Source: Streptomyces sp. WP-1
GTDB lineage: Bacteria > Actinomycetota > Actinomycetes > Streptomycetales > Streptomycetaceae
DNA: 64,000 nt
Assembly (NCBI RefSeq): GCF_030450125.1
Contig: NZ_CP123923.1
Location: 1,984,001-2,048,000, forward strand
Direction of reading: 5' to 3'
A program made the position numbers and the translations under genes. The notes beneath the pieces are model-generated. The model had not been told where the DNA came from. It saw nothing but the letters and a program-made list of their open reading frames with translations, and made no database searches. Below are positions 53,023 through 62,109 of the stretch, piece by piece. Each line of letters begins with the position of its first letter. Position 1 is the stretch's first letter.

Positions 53023-56000
53023 TCACGCCGCGGGCGCCGGGGCGAGCTGCCCGTCGACGAACTGGGCCAGCGCGCGGACCGTGGGGTGGTCGTGGGTGAG
53101 GGAGGCCGGCAGGGGCAGCCGGAACGACTGCTCCAGTGCGGCCTTGACCTGCTGGGCCATCAGGGAGTCCAGGCCCAGCGACACGAACTCGCTGTTCAGG
53201 TCCAGCTCGTCGCCCTCCTCCAGGTGCAGGACGGCGCCGACCTTCTCGCTCACCACGCCGGTGACGGCGGCGAGCCGTTCGGCGTCGGGGAGCGCGGTGA
53301 GGGCGGTGAGGTCGAGACCGGTGCCCTCCTCGCCGCCCCGGCGGGCGAGCCGGTCGTAGAAGAGGTCGCCGTTGACGCTGCCGGAGACGTAGCGGTCCCA
53401 GTCGAACTCGCCGACGATCCGCTGGGTGCGGGGCCGGCCCCAGAGCCGGGCCAGGGTGTCCAGGGCGCGGGTCGGGGAGAAGAAGCGGACGCCGCTGCGC
53501 TCGATCTCCTGGCTGAGGTGCTCCTCCAGGCGGGCCGACATGCCGACCCGGGCCCAGGCGCCCCAGTTGACCGACAGGCCCGGCACCCCGCGCCGGCCGC
53601 GCCATTCGGCGAGCGCGTCGAGCCCGGCGCTGGCGGCGGCGTAGTGGCCCTGGGTGGCGCCGCCGAGGACGGAGGCGATGGAGGAGTAGGTGACGAAGAA
53701 CTCCAGCTCGGGGAAGGAGTTCTCGGCGGCCTCGTGCAGCAGCCAGCCGCCGTAGGCCTTCGCGGCGAGCTGGGCGTCGATGGACTCCCAGGTCAGCTCG
53801 GAGATCAGCTTCTTGTCGTAGGAACCGGCGGCGTGCACGATCCCGCCGAGCGGGCGCGCGCCCGCCTCGATGTGCCGGACCAGCCGCTCGACGTCCCCGG
53901 GCCGGGAGATGTCGGCGCGTACGAGGTCGATCTCGACGTCGGCCGCGAGGGCGGCGAGGACCGGTGCGGCCTCCTCGGTGGCCTTGCCGCTGCGGCTGAC
54001 CAGGGTGAGGTGGCGGGCGCCGAGCGCGGCCAGCTTGCGGGCGGTGACCAGGCCGAGGCCGCCGAGGCCGCCGGTGACCAGGTAGGTGCGGTCGGCGCGG
54101 AGCCCGGCGGGCACCTCGTCGGCCGGCTCGGGCCGCTCCTGGAGGTCCTCGGGCAGGGTCACCCAGGCGGGTCCGGCCGGGTCGGACAGGGCGGTGCGCA
54201 GGGCCTCACCGGTCTCGTCCAGGCCGAAGCGCAGGTCGGAGCCGTCGTCGCCGGTGGCCGGTACGACGGCGACCGCGGGCACGGTGAGCGTGGCGCGGAA
54301 GGTCCCGTCGTGGCGTACGAGGACCTCGTCGCCCGGCGCGAACCTGGTGCCCTCGGCCGCCCCGAGGACGGTACCTCGGGCCAACTGGCCGAGCAGCGGC
54401 GGGAGTTCGACCTCGCCGGTCTCCTCGGCGCGTTCGGCGCGCCCGGTGTCCAGGGCGGCGCGGGCGTCCTCGGCGGTCAGACCGACGGCGCTCACCCGGA
54501 CCTGGACCTCGTCCGGCCCCGGGGCCCGGTCGGCGACCGGCGCGAGCACCAGGTCGGACAGGTCACCGGAGTCGGGGGCCCGCAGCTCGAAGCCGCCGGA
54601 CCAGGTGAGGCTGGCGTCACCGGCGAGCAGCCGGCGCACATAGCGGCGGCCTGGACGGTGGGCGACCTGGTACTCACCGGCCGGTTCGGTCCGCCACTCC
54701 TCGGCCAGCGGGGCGAGGCCGCTGCCGGGCGCGAGGTCGACGAGGGTGGCCCGGTACTGGGCGTACTCGGTGAGCAGCACCCGGCCGAAGCCCCACAGGG
54801 TGGCCGCTCCCAGGTGGCCGCCGTCACCGGCCGGGTCGCCGGGCAGCCACTGGGCTCCCTCGGTGACCAGCCACAGCCTGGGCGGCCGGTTCGCGGTCTC
54901 CAACGCGCCGATGAGGGTGAGGAGTTCGCGGTAGTTGTCCTCGCACTCGGCGCGCAGCTGCTCGGCGGACATCGGTCCCGGGCGCTGGCGCCACAGCCGG
55001 CAGATGTCGGTGACGGTGGGGTCCTCCAGGGCGGCCTTGAGATCGGTGAGATCGGGCAGCCAGGTGACCTTGAGGCCGGGTTCGGCGGTCAGCTCGGCGG
55101 CGCGGGCGGCCGAGGGGTCGAGGAGGACGACGTGCCGGGCGGCGGGGGCGCCGCCACGGGCGGGCAGGGCGCGCCGCACCCACTCGGGGCGGTGCAGGAA
55201 CTGGCGGCGGCCGCCGCGGCCCTCGGGACGGGCCATGCGCACCCCGAGGAGTTCGGCGACCGGGTCGCCGTTCTCCAGCAGCAGCACATCGGCGAGGCGC
55301 CGGTCCTGTTCGCCGCGGACCCGGGCGAGGACGCGCAGCTGCTCGCCGCGCGGCTTGCGGAAGTGCCGTACGGAGGCGATCTCGCGGGGCACGAACACCG
55401 GGCCCTCGGGGTCGAGGACGACCAGTGCCTGTACGGCGGCCTCCAGCAGCTCGGCCGGGACGTGCTCGACGGCACTGGCGTCGCGGCCGGTCAGTTCGCC
55501 GGTGACCAGTCCGTCGCCGTGCCGGGCGGCCTTGACCAGGAGGCGCATGCGGGGGCCTTGAGGGCGGCCGACGGAGGCGAGGTCGGTGTAGATGTCCTCG
55601 TCGTCGATGTGCTGGGCGGCCGGGGCGAGCCCCGCGTCCAGCTCGGCCAGCTCCGAGACCGGGACCAGGGGTTCGGGGTCGGCGGCGACCGTGGCGGTGG
55701 CGTGCAGGTTCTCCTCGCCGCCGACCAGCGTGTACACCTCGACATCGGCGCCGCCGCCGGGGCGGGGCCGCCAGCGGGTGGTCAGCGCGGTGACCGTCTC
55801 GGCGGGCAGCTCCAGCGGGGCGAGCAGCCTGAGGTCGCGGACGGCGTTGCGGGCGTGGCCCTGCACCGCGTCCTGCACCGCGAGCAGCAGGTCGACATAG
55901 GCGCCGGCGGGCAGCACGGTGCGGTCGTCGGCGGCCAGGTCGGCGAGCGCGCCCAGCTCCTCGGCCATGAACTCGGCGGTGAACTCCCTTACTCCGCTGG

Positions 56001-58710
56001 CGAATCGCTCCTCGGTGCCGAGCAGCGGGTGGCGGGCGGTGCCGTTCGCGGCGGAGCGGCGCGGGGTGACCGAGGGCAGCCAGTAGCGCTTGCGCTGGAA
56101 GGCGTACGTCGGCAGGTCCACCCGGGCGGGCGCGGGGTGTCCGGCGTGGTAGCCGTCCCAGGCGACGGCGAGCCCGGCCGCGTAGTAGTCGGCGAGGGCG
56201 GTCAGCGTGGTCGCGGTGGTGGTGTCGCGGCGGCGCAGGCTGGCCAGCCAGACGTGGTCCTCGACGGTGACCGAGCGGCGGGCCAGCGCGGTGAGCCCGG
56301 CCTGCGGGCCGACCTCGATCAGGGCGTGCCGGCCGCGCCTGGCGACGGCGCGGATGCCGTCGAGGAAGCGCACGGGCTCGCCGATGTGCCGCACCCAGTA
56401 GCCGGGGTTGCCGATCTCGCGGAAGCGGGCGAGCCGTCCGGTCACGTTGGAGATGAGGCTGATCCTCGGCTCGTGGAACTCGATGCCGTCGAGGGCGGCG
56501 CGGAAGTCGTCGTAGACCTCGGCCATCAGCGGGGAGTGGAAGGCGTGGGAGACCTTGAGCCGCTCGACGCGCACGCCCCGCTCGGCGAGGGCGGCGCTCA
56601 CCTCGTCCAGGGCCGCGGTGGCGCCCGATATCACCGTCTGGTCGGGGGCGTTGACGCCGGCGACGGCCAGGTCCGCGTGGCCCTCCAGGAGCGGGGCGAC
56701 GTCCTCCAGCGGCGCGGAGACGGCCGCCATGCCGCCCTCGGCGGTGACGGCCTGCATCAGCCGGGCGCGGGCGGCGACCAGCTTGACGGCGTCCGGGAGG
56801 CTGAACAGCCCGGCCACGGCGGCGGCGACGACCTCGCCGATGCTGTGCCCGATGAGCACGTTGGGCTTCACGCCCCAGGCCATCCACTGCTGGGCGAGCG
56901 CGTACTCCAGGGTGAACAGGGCGGGCTGGGTGTACTCGGTGCGGTCGATGGCCTCGGGGTCGGGGGCGGTGCCGAGCAGCAGCTCGCGCATCGAGCGGCC
57001 GAGGTGGGCGGCGAACAGCTCGTCGCAGGCGTCGACCTGGGCACGGAAGACGGGCAGCGCCTCGTAGAGGGCGGCGCCCATCCCGGCGTACTGGGAGCCC
57101 TGGCCGGTGAACATGAACGCGGTCTTGCGGATGCCGGTCGGGCCCTCGTGCTCGTGCTCGGCGGTCTTGTCGAGGAGCTTGACGAGGGCGGCGCGGTCGG
57201 CGACGGGGGCGGCGACGCGGTACGGGTGGTGCGCGCGGGTGGTGTTGGCGCTGTGGCAGAGCGCGGCGACGGAGATCTCGGGCCGCTCCTCCAGCAACGC
57301 CCGGTAGTCCGCGGCAAGTTCGCGCAGGGCGGCCGCGTTCTTCGCGGAGAGGGTGAACAGCGGGGCGGCGCCCGTCTGTCCGTTCTCCTCGGCGGGGTGC
57401 TCCGGCGCCTCCTCCAGGACCACCGCGCCGATCGTCCCGGCGAAGCCGAAGCTGTTGACGACGGCGCGCTTGACCTCCGCCTTCCAGGGCTCGGGGGCGG
57501 TCGGCACGCGCAGCGGGTACAGGTCCCAGGGAATGCGCGCGGAGGGGTTGTCCAGGTTGATGTGCGGGTAGATGGTGCCCGAGCGCAGCATGAGCACCGT
57601 CTTGATGACGCCGACGATGCCCGAGGCCGGCTCCATGTGCCCGAGGTTCGTCTTCACCGAACCGACCACCACGGGCTGGTCCTTGGTGTGCGAGTCCACG
57701 AACACATCGCCGATGGCGCCGAATTCGATGGGGTCACCGAGCGGGGTGCCGGTGCCGTGCGCCTCGACGTAGCTGATGTCCTCGGGCGCGAGGTGGGCCG
57801 CGCTCAGCGCGCTGCGGATGACCTTCTCCTGTGCGGGCCCGTTGGGCACGGTCAGGCCGGCGCTGTCGCCGTCCTGGCCGACGGCGGTGCCGCGCACCAG
57901 GGCGAGCACCCGGTCGCCGTCGCGCTCGGCGTCGGAGAGCCGCTTGAGGACGACGATGCCGCAGCCCTCGGCGCGTGCGTACCCGTCGGCCGACTCGTCG
58001 AAGGTCTTGCACCGGCCGTCCGGGGACAGCATCTGCGCGTTGGAGAACATCACCGGGATGCGCGGGTGGTGCAGGGCGTTGACGCCGCCGCACAGCGCGA
58101 TGTCGGTCTCGCCGCCGCGCAGCGCCTGCACGGCCAGGTGCAGGGCGACCAGCGAGGAGGAGCAGGCGGTGTCCACGCTCATGCTCGGGCCGCGCCAGCC
58201 GAGGAAGTAGGAGAGGCGTCCGGACAGCGGGAACATGGTGATGCCGGAGGCGAGATGGCCGTCCAGCTCCTCGTACGGCAGCGAGTCCAGCTCCAGCGCG
58301 TAGTCGATGGAGCTGGCGCCGATGTACACGCCGCCGTTGCCGCGGCGCAGCGGGGCCGGGTCGATGCCGGCGTGCTCCAGCGCCTGCCAGGCGGTCTCCA
58401 GCAGCAGCCGCTGCTGGGGGTCCATGTAACGGGCTTCCTTCGGGGAGATGTTGAAGAAGCCCGCGTCGAACAGGTCGATGCGGTCGAGGAACCCGCCTGC
58501 CGAGGCGCGGATCTTGCCCTTGTCGTCGGGGCCCTCGGGGGTGAAGGCCTCGACGTCCCAGCGATCGGTGGGGATGGGGCGGATTCCGCTGCGGCCCTCG
58601 CGCAGAAAGTCGTCGAACTCGTCGGGCGAGCCGCTGCCGCCGGGGAACCGCAGACCGATTCCGACGATCGCTACCGGCTCGGGCGCCTGCGCTGATTCCT
58701 TACGCGGCAT
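53023..58710 (-). CDS. Single-module type I polyketide synthase (KS-AT-DH*-halfER-KR-ACP)
   Basis: A 1895-aa PKS, the core of the cluster. KS (about 10-435): Cys183 in DTACSSS, His318 in EAHGTGTPLGD, His358 in KTNLGHMEP. AT (about 530-820): Ser623 in GHSIGE and HAFH at 722-725, predicting malonyl-CoA. DH region (about 893-1100): HPLLG is present but the catalytic H...G....P motif is replaced by LAADDRTVLPAG, and the second half has EAAVQ for DA..Q, so it looks inactive. About 1365-1485 resembles only the GroES-like half of an ER; no NADPH Rossmann half follows. KR (about 1540-1720): GGLGGLG, Lys1651, Tyr1690. ACP: Ser1849 in GLDSL. ATG 58710 has GAGGAG. There is no docking domain or thioesterase; iterative use is likely. 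Confidence 0.92.
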   Translation of the reverse strand: MPRKESAQAPEPVAIVGIGLRFPGGSGSPDEFDDFLREGRSGIRPIPTDRWDVEAFTPEGPDDKGKIRASAGGFLDRIDLFDAGFFNISPKEARYMDPQQRLLLETAWQALEHAGIDPAPLRRGNGGVYIGASSIDYALELDSLPYEELDGHLASGITMFPLSGRLSYFLGWRGPSMSVDTACSSSLVALHLAVQALRGGETDIALCGGVNALHHPRIPVMFSNAQMLSPDGRCKTFDESADGYARAEGCGIVVLKRLSDAERDGDRVLALVRGTAVGQDGDSAGLTVPNGPAQEKVIRSALSAAHLAPEDISYVEAHGTGTPLGDPIEFGAIGDVFVDSHTKDQPVVVGSVKTNLGHMEPASGIVGVIKTVLMLRSGTIYPHINLDNPSARIPWDLYPLRVPTAPEPWKAEVKRAVVNSFGFAGTIGAVVLEEAPEHPAEENGQTGAAPLFTLSAKNAAALRELAADYRALLEERPEISVAALCHSANTTRAHHPYRVAAPVADRAALVKLLDKTAEHEHEGPTGIRKTAFMFTGQGSQYAGMGAALYEALPVFRAQVDACDELFAAHLGRSMRELLLGTAPDPEAIDRTEYTQPALFTLEYALAQQWMAWGVKPNVLIGHSIGEVVAAAVAGLFSLPDAVKLVAARARLMQAVTAEGGMAAVSAPLEDVAPLLEGHADLAVAGVNAPDQTVISGATAALDEVSAALAERGVRVERLKVSHAFHSPLMAEVYDDFRAALDGIEFHEPRISLISNVTGRLARFREIGNPGYWVRHIGEPVRFLDGIRAVARRGRHALIEVGPQAGLTALARRSVTVEDHVWLASLRRRDTTTATTLTALADYYAAGLAVAWDGYHAGHPAPARVDLPTYAFQRKRYWLPSVTPRRSAANGTARHPLLGTEERFASGVREFTAEFMAEELGALADLAADDRTVLPAGAYVDLLLAVQDAVQGHARNAVRDLRLLAPLELPAETVTALTTRWRPRPGGGADVEVYTLVGGEENLHATATVAADPEPLVPVSELAELDAGLAPAAQHIDDEDIYTDLASVGRPQGPRMRLLVKAARHGDGLVTGELTGRDASAVEHVPAELLEAAVQALVVLDPEGPVFVPREIASVRHFRKPRGEQLRVLARVRGEQDRRLADVLLLENGDPVAELLGVRMARPEGRGGRRQFLHRPEWVRRALPARGGAPAARHVVLLDPSAARAAELTAEPGLKVTWLPDLTDLKAALEDPTVTDICRLWRQRPGPMSAEQLRAECEDNYRELLTLIGALETANRPPRLWLVTEGAQWLPGDPAGDGGHLGAATLWGFGRVLLTEYAQYRATLVDLAPGSGLAPLAEEWRTEPAGEYQVAHRPGRRYVRRLLAGDASLTWSGGFELRAPDSGDLSDLVLAPVADRAPGPDEVQVRVSAVGLTAEDARAALDTGRAERAEETGEVELPPLLGQLARGTVLGAAEGTRFAPGDEVLVRHDGTFRATLTVPAVAVVPATGDDGSDLRFGLDETGEALRTALSDPAGPAWVTLPEDLQERPEPADEVPAGLRADRTYLVTGGLGGLGLVTARKLAALGARHLTLVSRSGKATEEAAPVLAALAADVEIDLVRADISRPGDVERLVRHIEAGARPLGGIVHAAGSYDKKLISELTWESIDAQLAAKAYGGWLLHEAAENSFPELEFFVTYSSIASVLGGATQGHYAAASAGLDALAEWRGRRGVPGLSVNWGAWARVGMSARLEEHLSQEIERSGVRFFSPTRALDTLARLWGRPRTQRIVGEFDWDRYVSGSVNGDLFYDRLARRGGEEGTGLDLTALTALPDAERLAAVTGVVSEKVGAVLHLEEGDELDLNSEFVSLGLDSLMAQQVKAALEQSFRLPLPASLTHDHPTVRALAQFVDGQLAPAPAA

Positions 58711-58721
58711 GGAACGACTCC

Positions 58722-59021
58722 TCAAACTTCCTGGACGGCCTGGGTCAGGTGGTCGACGAGGTGGGTGATGGTCGGCTCGTTGAAGAGCACATTGACGTTG
58801 ATCGACAGATCCAGGAGCTGTTCCAGGCTCTGGCGTATCTCGGTCAGGCGCAGCGAGGTGAGCCCGAGGTCGAAGTAGGAGATGTCGACGGGGAGGTCCT
58901 CGGAATCGTCCATGAGAAGGACGGCCTTGAATTTCCTGAGGACGATTGTCTCGATTTCCTCGGTCAGTTCACTGCGCGGCAGCTCACGCAACCGCTGGAT
59001 GGTGCTGTCGACGGGTGACAT
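58722..59021 (-). CDS. Discrete acyl carrier protein
   Basis: A 99-aa carrier protein with phosphopantetheine Ser in FDLGLTSLRLTEI and the usual four-helix pattern; STIQRLRELPRSELTEEIE is helix 1. ATG 59021 sits 7 bp after a -10-like TTGCAT, so the mRNA may be leaderless; ATG 59030 would overlap that element. It is the first gene of the ACP-PKS-ligase-LLM-thioesterase unit and is 11 bp from the PKS. It could accept the ligase-activated starter or feed the KASIII-like enzyme. Confidence 0.9.
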   Translation of the reverse strand: MSPVDSTIQRLRELPRSELTEEIETIVLRKFKAVLLMDDSEDLPVDISYFDLGLTSLRLTEIRQSLEQLLDLSINVNVLFNEPTITHLVDHLTQAVQEV

Positions 59022-59028
59022 GCGCCTC

Positions 59029-59060
59029 ATGCAAGCAGCGGCGGCTGACGCCCCACTGAC
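59029..59060 (-). promoter_or_regulatory. SARP-type promoter E (ACP-PKS unit)
   Basis: Minus strand: GTCAGTG (59060-59054) and GTCAGCC (59049-59043), 11 bp apart, then 8 bp and TTGCAT (59034-59029). The predicted transcription start falls at or next to the ACP ATG. Confidence 0.65.
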
Positions 59061-59085
59061 GGCGCGGGTGGGGTGGGTTGGCTGG

Positions 59086-59128
59086 ATCAGTCGGGTGTCA
59101 GCGCCGGATCAGATTCCGCTGTCACGCT
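59086..59128 (+). promoter_or_regulatory. SARP-type promoter F (aldehyde dehydrogenase unit)
   Basis: Plus strand: ATCAGTC (59086-59092), GTCAGCG (59097-59103), ATCAGAT (59108-59114) at 11-bp steps, 8 bp, then CACGCT (59123-59128). It faces away from site E, giving a divergent control region of 152 bp. Confidence 0.7.
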
Positions 59129-59173
59129 CGCATTGCTTCAAGAAATCCACACGCCATATCCGAAAGGCTGAAG

Positions 59174-60805
59174 ATGCTTCGCGAAGCCGCGCAGGAGGAG
59201 AGTGCTGAGGCACCTTCCGGATTGAAGAGTTACGACCTCTACATCGCGGGCAAGGACGTCGCCGGCGACGGCTGGGTGTACACCGTCAGCGGGCGTTCGC
59301 TGCTGGAAGACGTGTTCACCAGCGTGAGCCTGAAGCGCTCCCTCGAACAGGACCCGGAGTCCGAGGCGGCCAAGCACCCCTACGTCGTGGGGCGTTGTGC
59401 GATCGCGGACGACGCTTCCATCGACCTCGCCACGCAGGCCGCCGCGGCGGCCGCCGCCGAGTGGCAAGCCGTTCCGCTGGAGCGGCGGATGAAGCTCGGC
59501 ACCCGCTTCCGCGAGGAACTGATCAAGCACGAGGACGAGTTCCTGCGGATGCTGGTCGCCGAGTCCCACCCCGTCAAGCTCGCTCGCTGGGAGCTGAGCT
59601 GCCTGCTCCAGATCTACGCGCCCGGATCGCTGCGCTGGTACGACAAGCAGATGCGGGTCGAGAAGGAGTACAACGGCCGCCGACTGATCCTCCACCGCCA
59701 GCCCGACGGAGTGGTCGCCTTCAACCCGCCGCAGAACGCCCCGCTGCCGAGTGCCGCGCTGTGCGTGCTGGCGCTGATGGCCGGCAACGCGGTGGTCGTG
59801 CGGGCCCCCCGCAGCATCGCGCTCTCCACCATGTGGCTGCTGCGCGACATCGTCGCTCCGCTGCTGGAGGAGTTCGACGCCCCGCCCGGCGTGCTCAACG
59901 CGGTCTGCTCCAATCCGAAGCAGACCATGGACCGCTGGATCGCGGATCCGCTGATCAACGACATCTTCTACATCGGCGGCAGCCAGGAGGGCCTGCGCTT
60001 CGAGCAGCAGTGCGTCGCCCACGGCAAGAAGCCGATCCTCGAACTCGCCGGCAACGACGGGATCGTGGTGTGGAGGGACGCCGACGTGAAGTGGGCGGCC
60101 GAGGCGATCACGGAGGCGTTCTACGGCTCCGGACAGATCTGCATGGTCCCCAACTACGTGCTGGCCCACCCGGATGTCGCCGAGGCACTGATCGCCGAGG
60201 TCAAGGAGCAGGTCAAGGGCATCAAGCCGGGTCTGCCCGAGGAGGAGGACGTGCTGCTGTCGCCGGTGCGGCGCAGTGAGCGGTTCTTCCGGCTGCTGCG
60301 CCAGGCGCTGGACAACGGCGCGGAGCTGGTCACCGGCGGCAACCGCACCGAGGTGGACGGCACGGTCTCGGAGACGGGTGTGTTCCTCCAGCCGACGGTG
60401 GTACGGGTGGACGGCCTGGACCGGGCACGGACGTACGACGTGGTCCGCGAGGAGACCTTCTTCCCGCTGATCCCGATCGTGGTCGCCGAGCGCGATCATG
60501 ACGACGCCCTGCTCGAATCGTTCCTTCAGTTCGTCAACAGCAATGACTACGGGCTGCGCAACTCGCTGTGGTCGCGCTCCGACCACGTGGTCGAGACGTT
60601 CGTGCGGCGCACCGTCAACGGCGGCCTGCTGAAGGTCAACGACTCCCACATCGGCTTCCTGCCCTACCTGCCGAGCCACGGCGGCACCGGCCGCACCGGC
60701 GGCGCGTTCGGCGAGGCCAACTACCCGATGCTCAAGACCTCCCACGTCCAGGGAGTCAGCATCGCCCGCGACGTCAGCCCGTACGACGCGGTCTTCGGCG
60801 CCTGA
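59174..60805 (+). CDS. Aldehyde dehydrogenase family protein
   Basis: A 543-aa ALDH-fold enzyme. NAD(P)-site FYIGGSQEG (about 265-273), general-base Glu290 in ILELAGND, nucleophile Cys323 in GSGQICMVPN and the C-terminal EETFFPLIP. It could oxidise an aldehyde or, in reverse, reduce an acyl thioester to an aldehyde as acyl-CoA reductases do. The latter would supply the aminotransferase encoded two genes later. ATG 59174 has AAAGG upstream. Confidence 0.9.
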   Translation: MLREAAQEESAEAPSGLKSYDLYIAGKDVAGDGWVYTVSGRSLLEDVFTSVSLKRSLEQDPESEAAKHPYVVGRCAIADDASIDLATQAAAAAAAEWQAVPLERRMKLGTRFREELIKHEDEFLRMLVAESHPVKLARWELSCLLQIYAPGSLRWYDKQMRVEKEYNGRRLILHRQPDGVVAFNPPQNAPLPSAALCVLALMAGNAVVVRAPRSIALSTMWLLRDIVAPLLEEFDAPPGVLNAVCSNPKQTMDRWIADPLINDIFYIGGSQEGLRFEQQCVAHGKKPILELAGNDGIVVWRDADVKWAAEAITEAFYGSGQICMVPNYVLAHPDVAEALIAEVKEQVKGIKPGLPEEEDVLLSPVRRSERFFRLLRQALDNGAELVTGGNRTEVDGTVSETGVFLQPTVVRVDGLDRARTYDVVREETFFPLIPIVVAERDHDDALLESFLQFVNSNDYGLRNSLWSRSDHVVETFVRRTVNGGLLKVNDSHIGFLPYLPSHGGTGRTGGAFGEANYPMLKTSHVQGVSIARDVSPYDAVFGA

Positions 60806-60832
60806 ACCCACCCCGTCCCCGGAGGTTTTCCC

Positions 60833-61975
60833 GTGCGTTCCCTCGATGTCGCCCGGACCGTGTGCGAGCGGTTCCACCCCGGACTGCTCAAGGAACTGGA
60901 GCAACTCCCTTACGAGCAACGGGAGAAACCCGGCAGTCCGGTGATCGACCTGTTCCGCATCCACGGTGGTGTGGGCCTGCTGATACCCGAGACGTACGGC
61001 GGCCACGGCGCGGCCCCGCTGGAGGCGCTGCGGGTGCAGCTGGCCCTCGGCGCGATCTCGCCGTCGCTGGTCGCGGCCGTCTCCATGCACCACTTCACCG
61101 CCGCGATGCTGTACTCGCTCGCCGTCAAGTCGGGCCGGCTCACCCCGGCGCAGACCCAGCTGCTGCACCAGATCGTGCCCGACCAGCAGGTGCTGGGCTC
61201 CGGCTGGTCGGAGGGCCGTACCGCCGCGAACATCCTCAAGCCGGCCGTGACCGCGCGTCCGGTGGAGGGTGGCTTCCTGCTCTCCGGCTCCAAGAAGCCG
61301 TGCAGCCTGTCGCGTTCGATGAGCCTGCTGACCGCGTCCACCGCGATCCACGGCGAGGACGGCGGCGAGCCCGAGCTGGCGCTCGCGCTGGTCCCGGCCG
61401 ACGCGCCGGGCCTGTCCGTGCACCGGTTCTGGGGCAACGACCTGCTGGCCGGCGCCGAGAGCGACGAGGTGCGCCTGGAGGACGTGTTCGTGCCCAGCGA
61501 GATGGTGGTGCGGGCCGGCGCGGACGACCCCACCCGCCTGGACGACCTCCAGTCCGCCGGGTTCGTCTGGTTCGAGATGCTGATCTCCGCGGGGTACGCG
61601 GGCGCCGCGGCGGCGCTGGTCGAGCAGGTGCTGACCCGCAAGCGGGGCAGCGCGGACGAGCGGGCCGCACTCGCCGTCGACATGGAGGCCGCGCTGGCCC
61701 TCCTCGAAGGCGTGGCCCGGGGCACCGGGCGCGAGCCGGGCGACGAGGAGTCGGTGGCGCGGGTGCTGGTCGCCCGGTACGCGGTGCAGAACGCGTTGCC
61801 GGGGATCGTGGCGCGGGCGCTGGAGCTGCTGGGCGGGATGGACTTCATCACGAACTCCGCCTCCGCGCAGGCCGCTGCCGCGACGAGGGCGCTGGCCTTC
61901 CACCCGCCGTCCCGGATCGCCGCGTCGGAGCCGCTGCTGACGTACTTCGACGGAGGGCCCTTGGTTCTCGCGTAG
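60833..61975 (+). CDS. Acyl-CoA dehydrogenase-like flavoprotein
   Basis: A 380-aa protein of the acyl-CoA dehydrogenase fold: helical start, IHGGVGLLIPETYGGHGAAP, GSGWSEGRTA in the flavin-binding region, VRLEDVFVPSEMVV, and a C-terminal helical bundle ending ELLGGMDFITNS. GTG 60833 has GGAGG and follows the ALDH gene by 27 bp. It would desaturate an acyl-CoA or acyl-ACP. I cannot place the catalytic Glu with confidence, so an oxygenase-like variant is possible. Confidence 0.87.
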   Translation: MRSLDVARTVCERFHPGLLKELEQLPYEQREKPGSPVIDLFRIHGGVGLLIPETYGGHGAAPLEALRVQLALGAISPSLVAAVSMHHFTAAMLYSLAVKSGRLTPAQTQLLHQIVPDQQVLGSGWSEGRTAANILKPAVTARPVEGGFLLSGSKKPCSLSRSMSLLTASTAIHGEDGGEPELALALVPADAPGLSVHRFWGNDLLAGAESDEVRLEDVFVPSEMVVRAGADDPTRLDDLQSAGFVWFEMLISAGYAGAAAALVEQVLTRKRGSADERAALAVDMEAALALLEGVARGTGREPGDEESVARVLVARYAVQNALPGIVARALELLGGMDFITNSASAQAAAATRALAFHPPSRIAASEPLLTYFDGGPLVLA

Positions 61976-61980
61976 TCGGT

Positions 61981-62070
61981 CGGCTGCGGGTCCGTTGTGG
62001 CTGAGCGCGCCCACGCGGCGGAGCCGCACATCGAACACAGCCCCGCGCCCCTGAAGGGGCGCTCCCATCA
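61981..62070. repeat. Dispersed intergenic repeat, copy 4 (long form)
   Basis: Starts CGGCTGCGGGTCCGTTGTGG and has the GCGGCGGAGCCGCACATCGA module shared with copy 3, then GCCCCTGAAGGGGCGC. It lies inside the operon between the dehydrogenase and aminotransferase genes; its ending can form a CGCCCC/GGGGCG-type hairpin. Confidence 0.6.
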
Positions 62071-62109
62071 ACGGCGTTGAAAAGTCCCCTCTCATGGAGT
62101 GAGTGACAC

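Noticed and set aside
52882..58695. Long open frame antisense to the PKS
   Set aside because: Same GC artefact: low-complexity Gly/Val/Ala/Asp protein with no domain, while the opposite strand encodes full PKS motifs.
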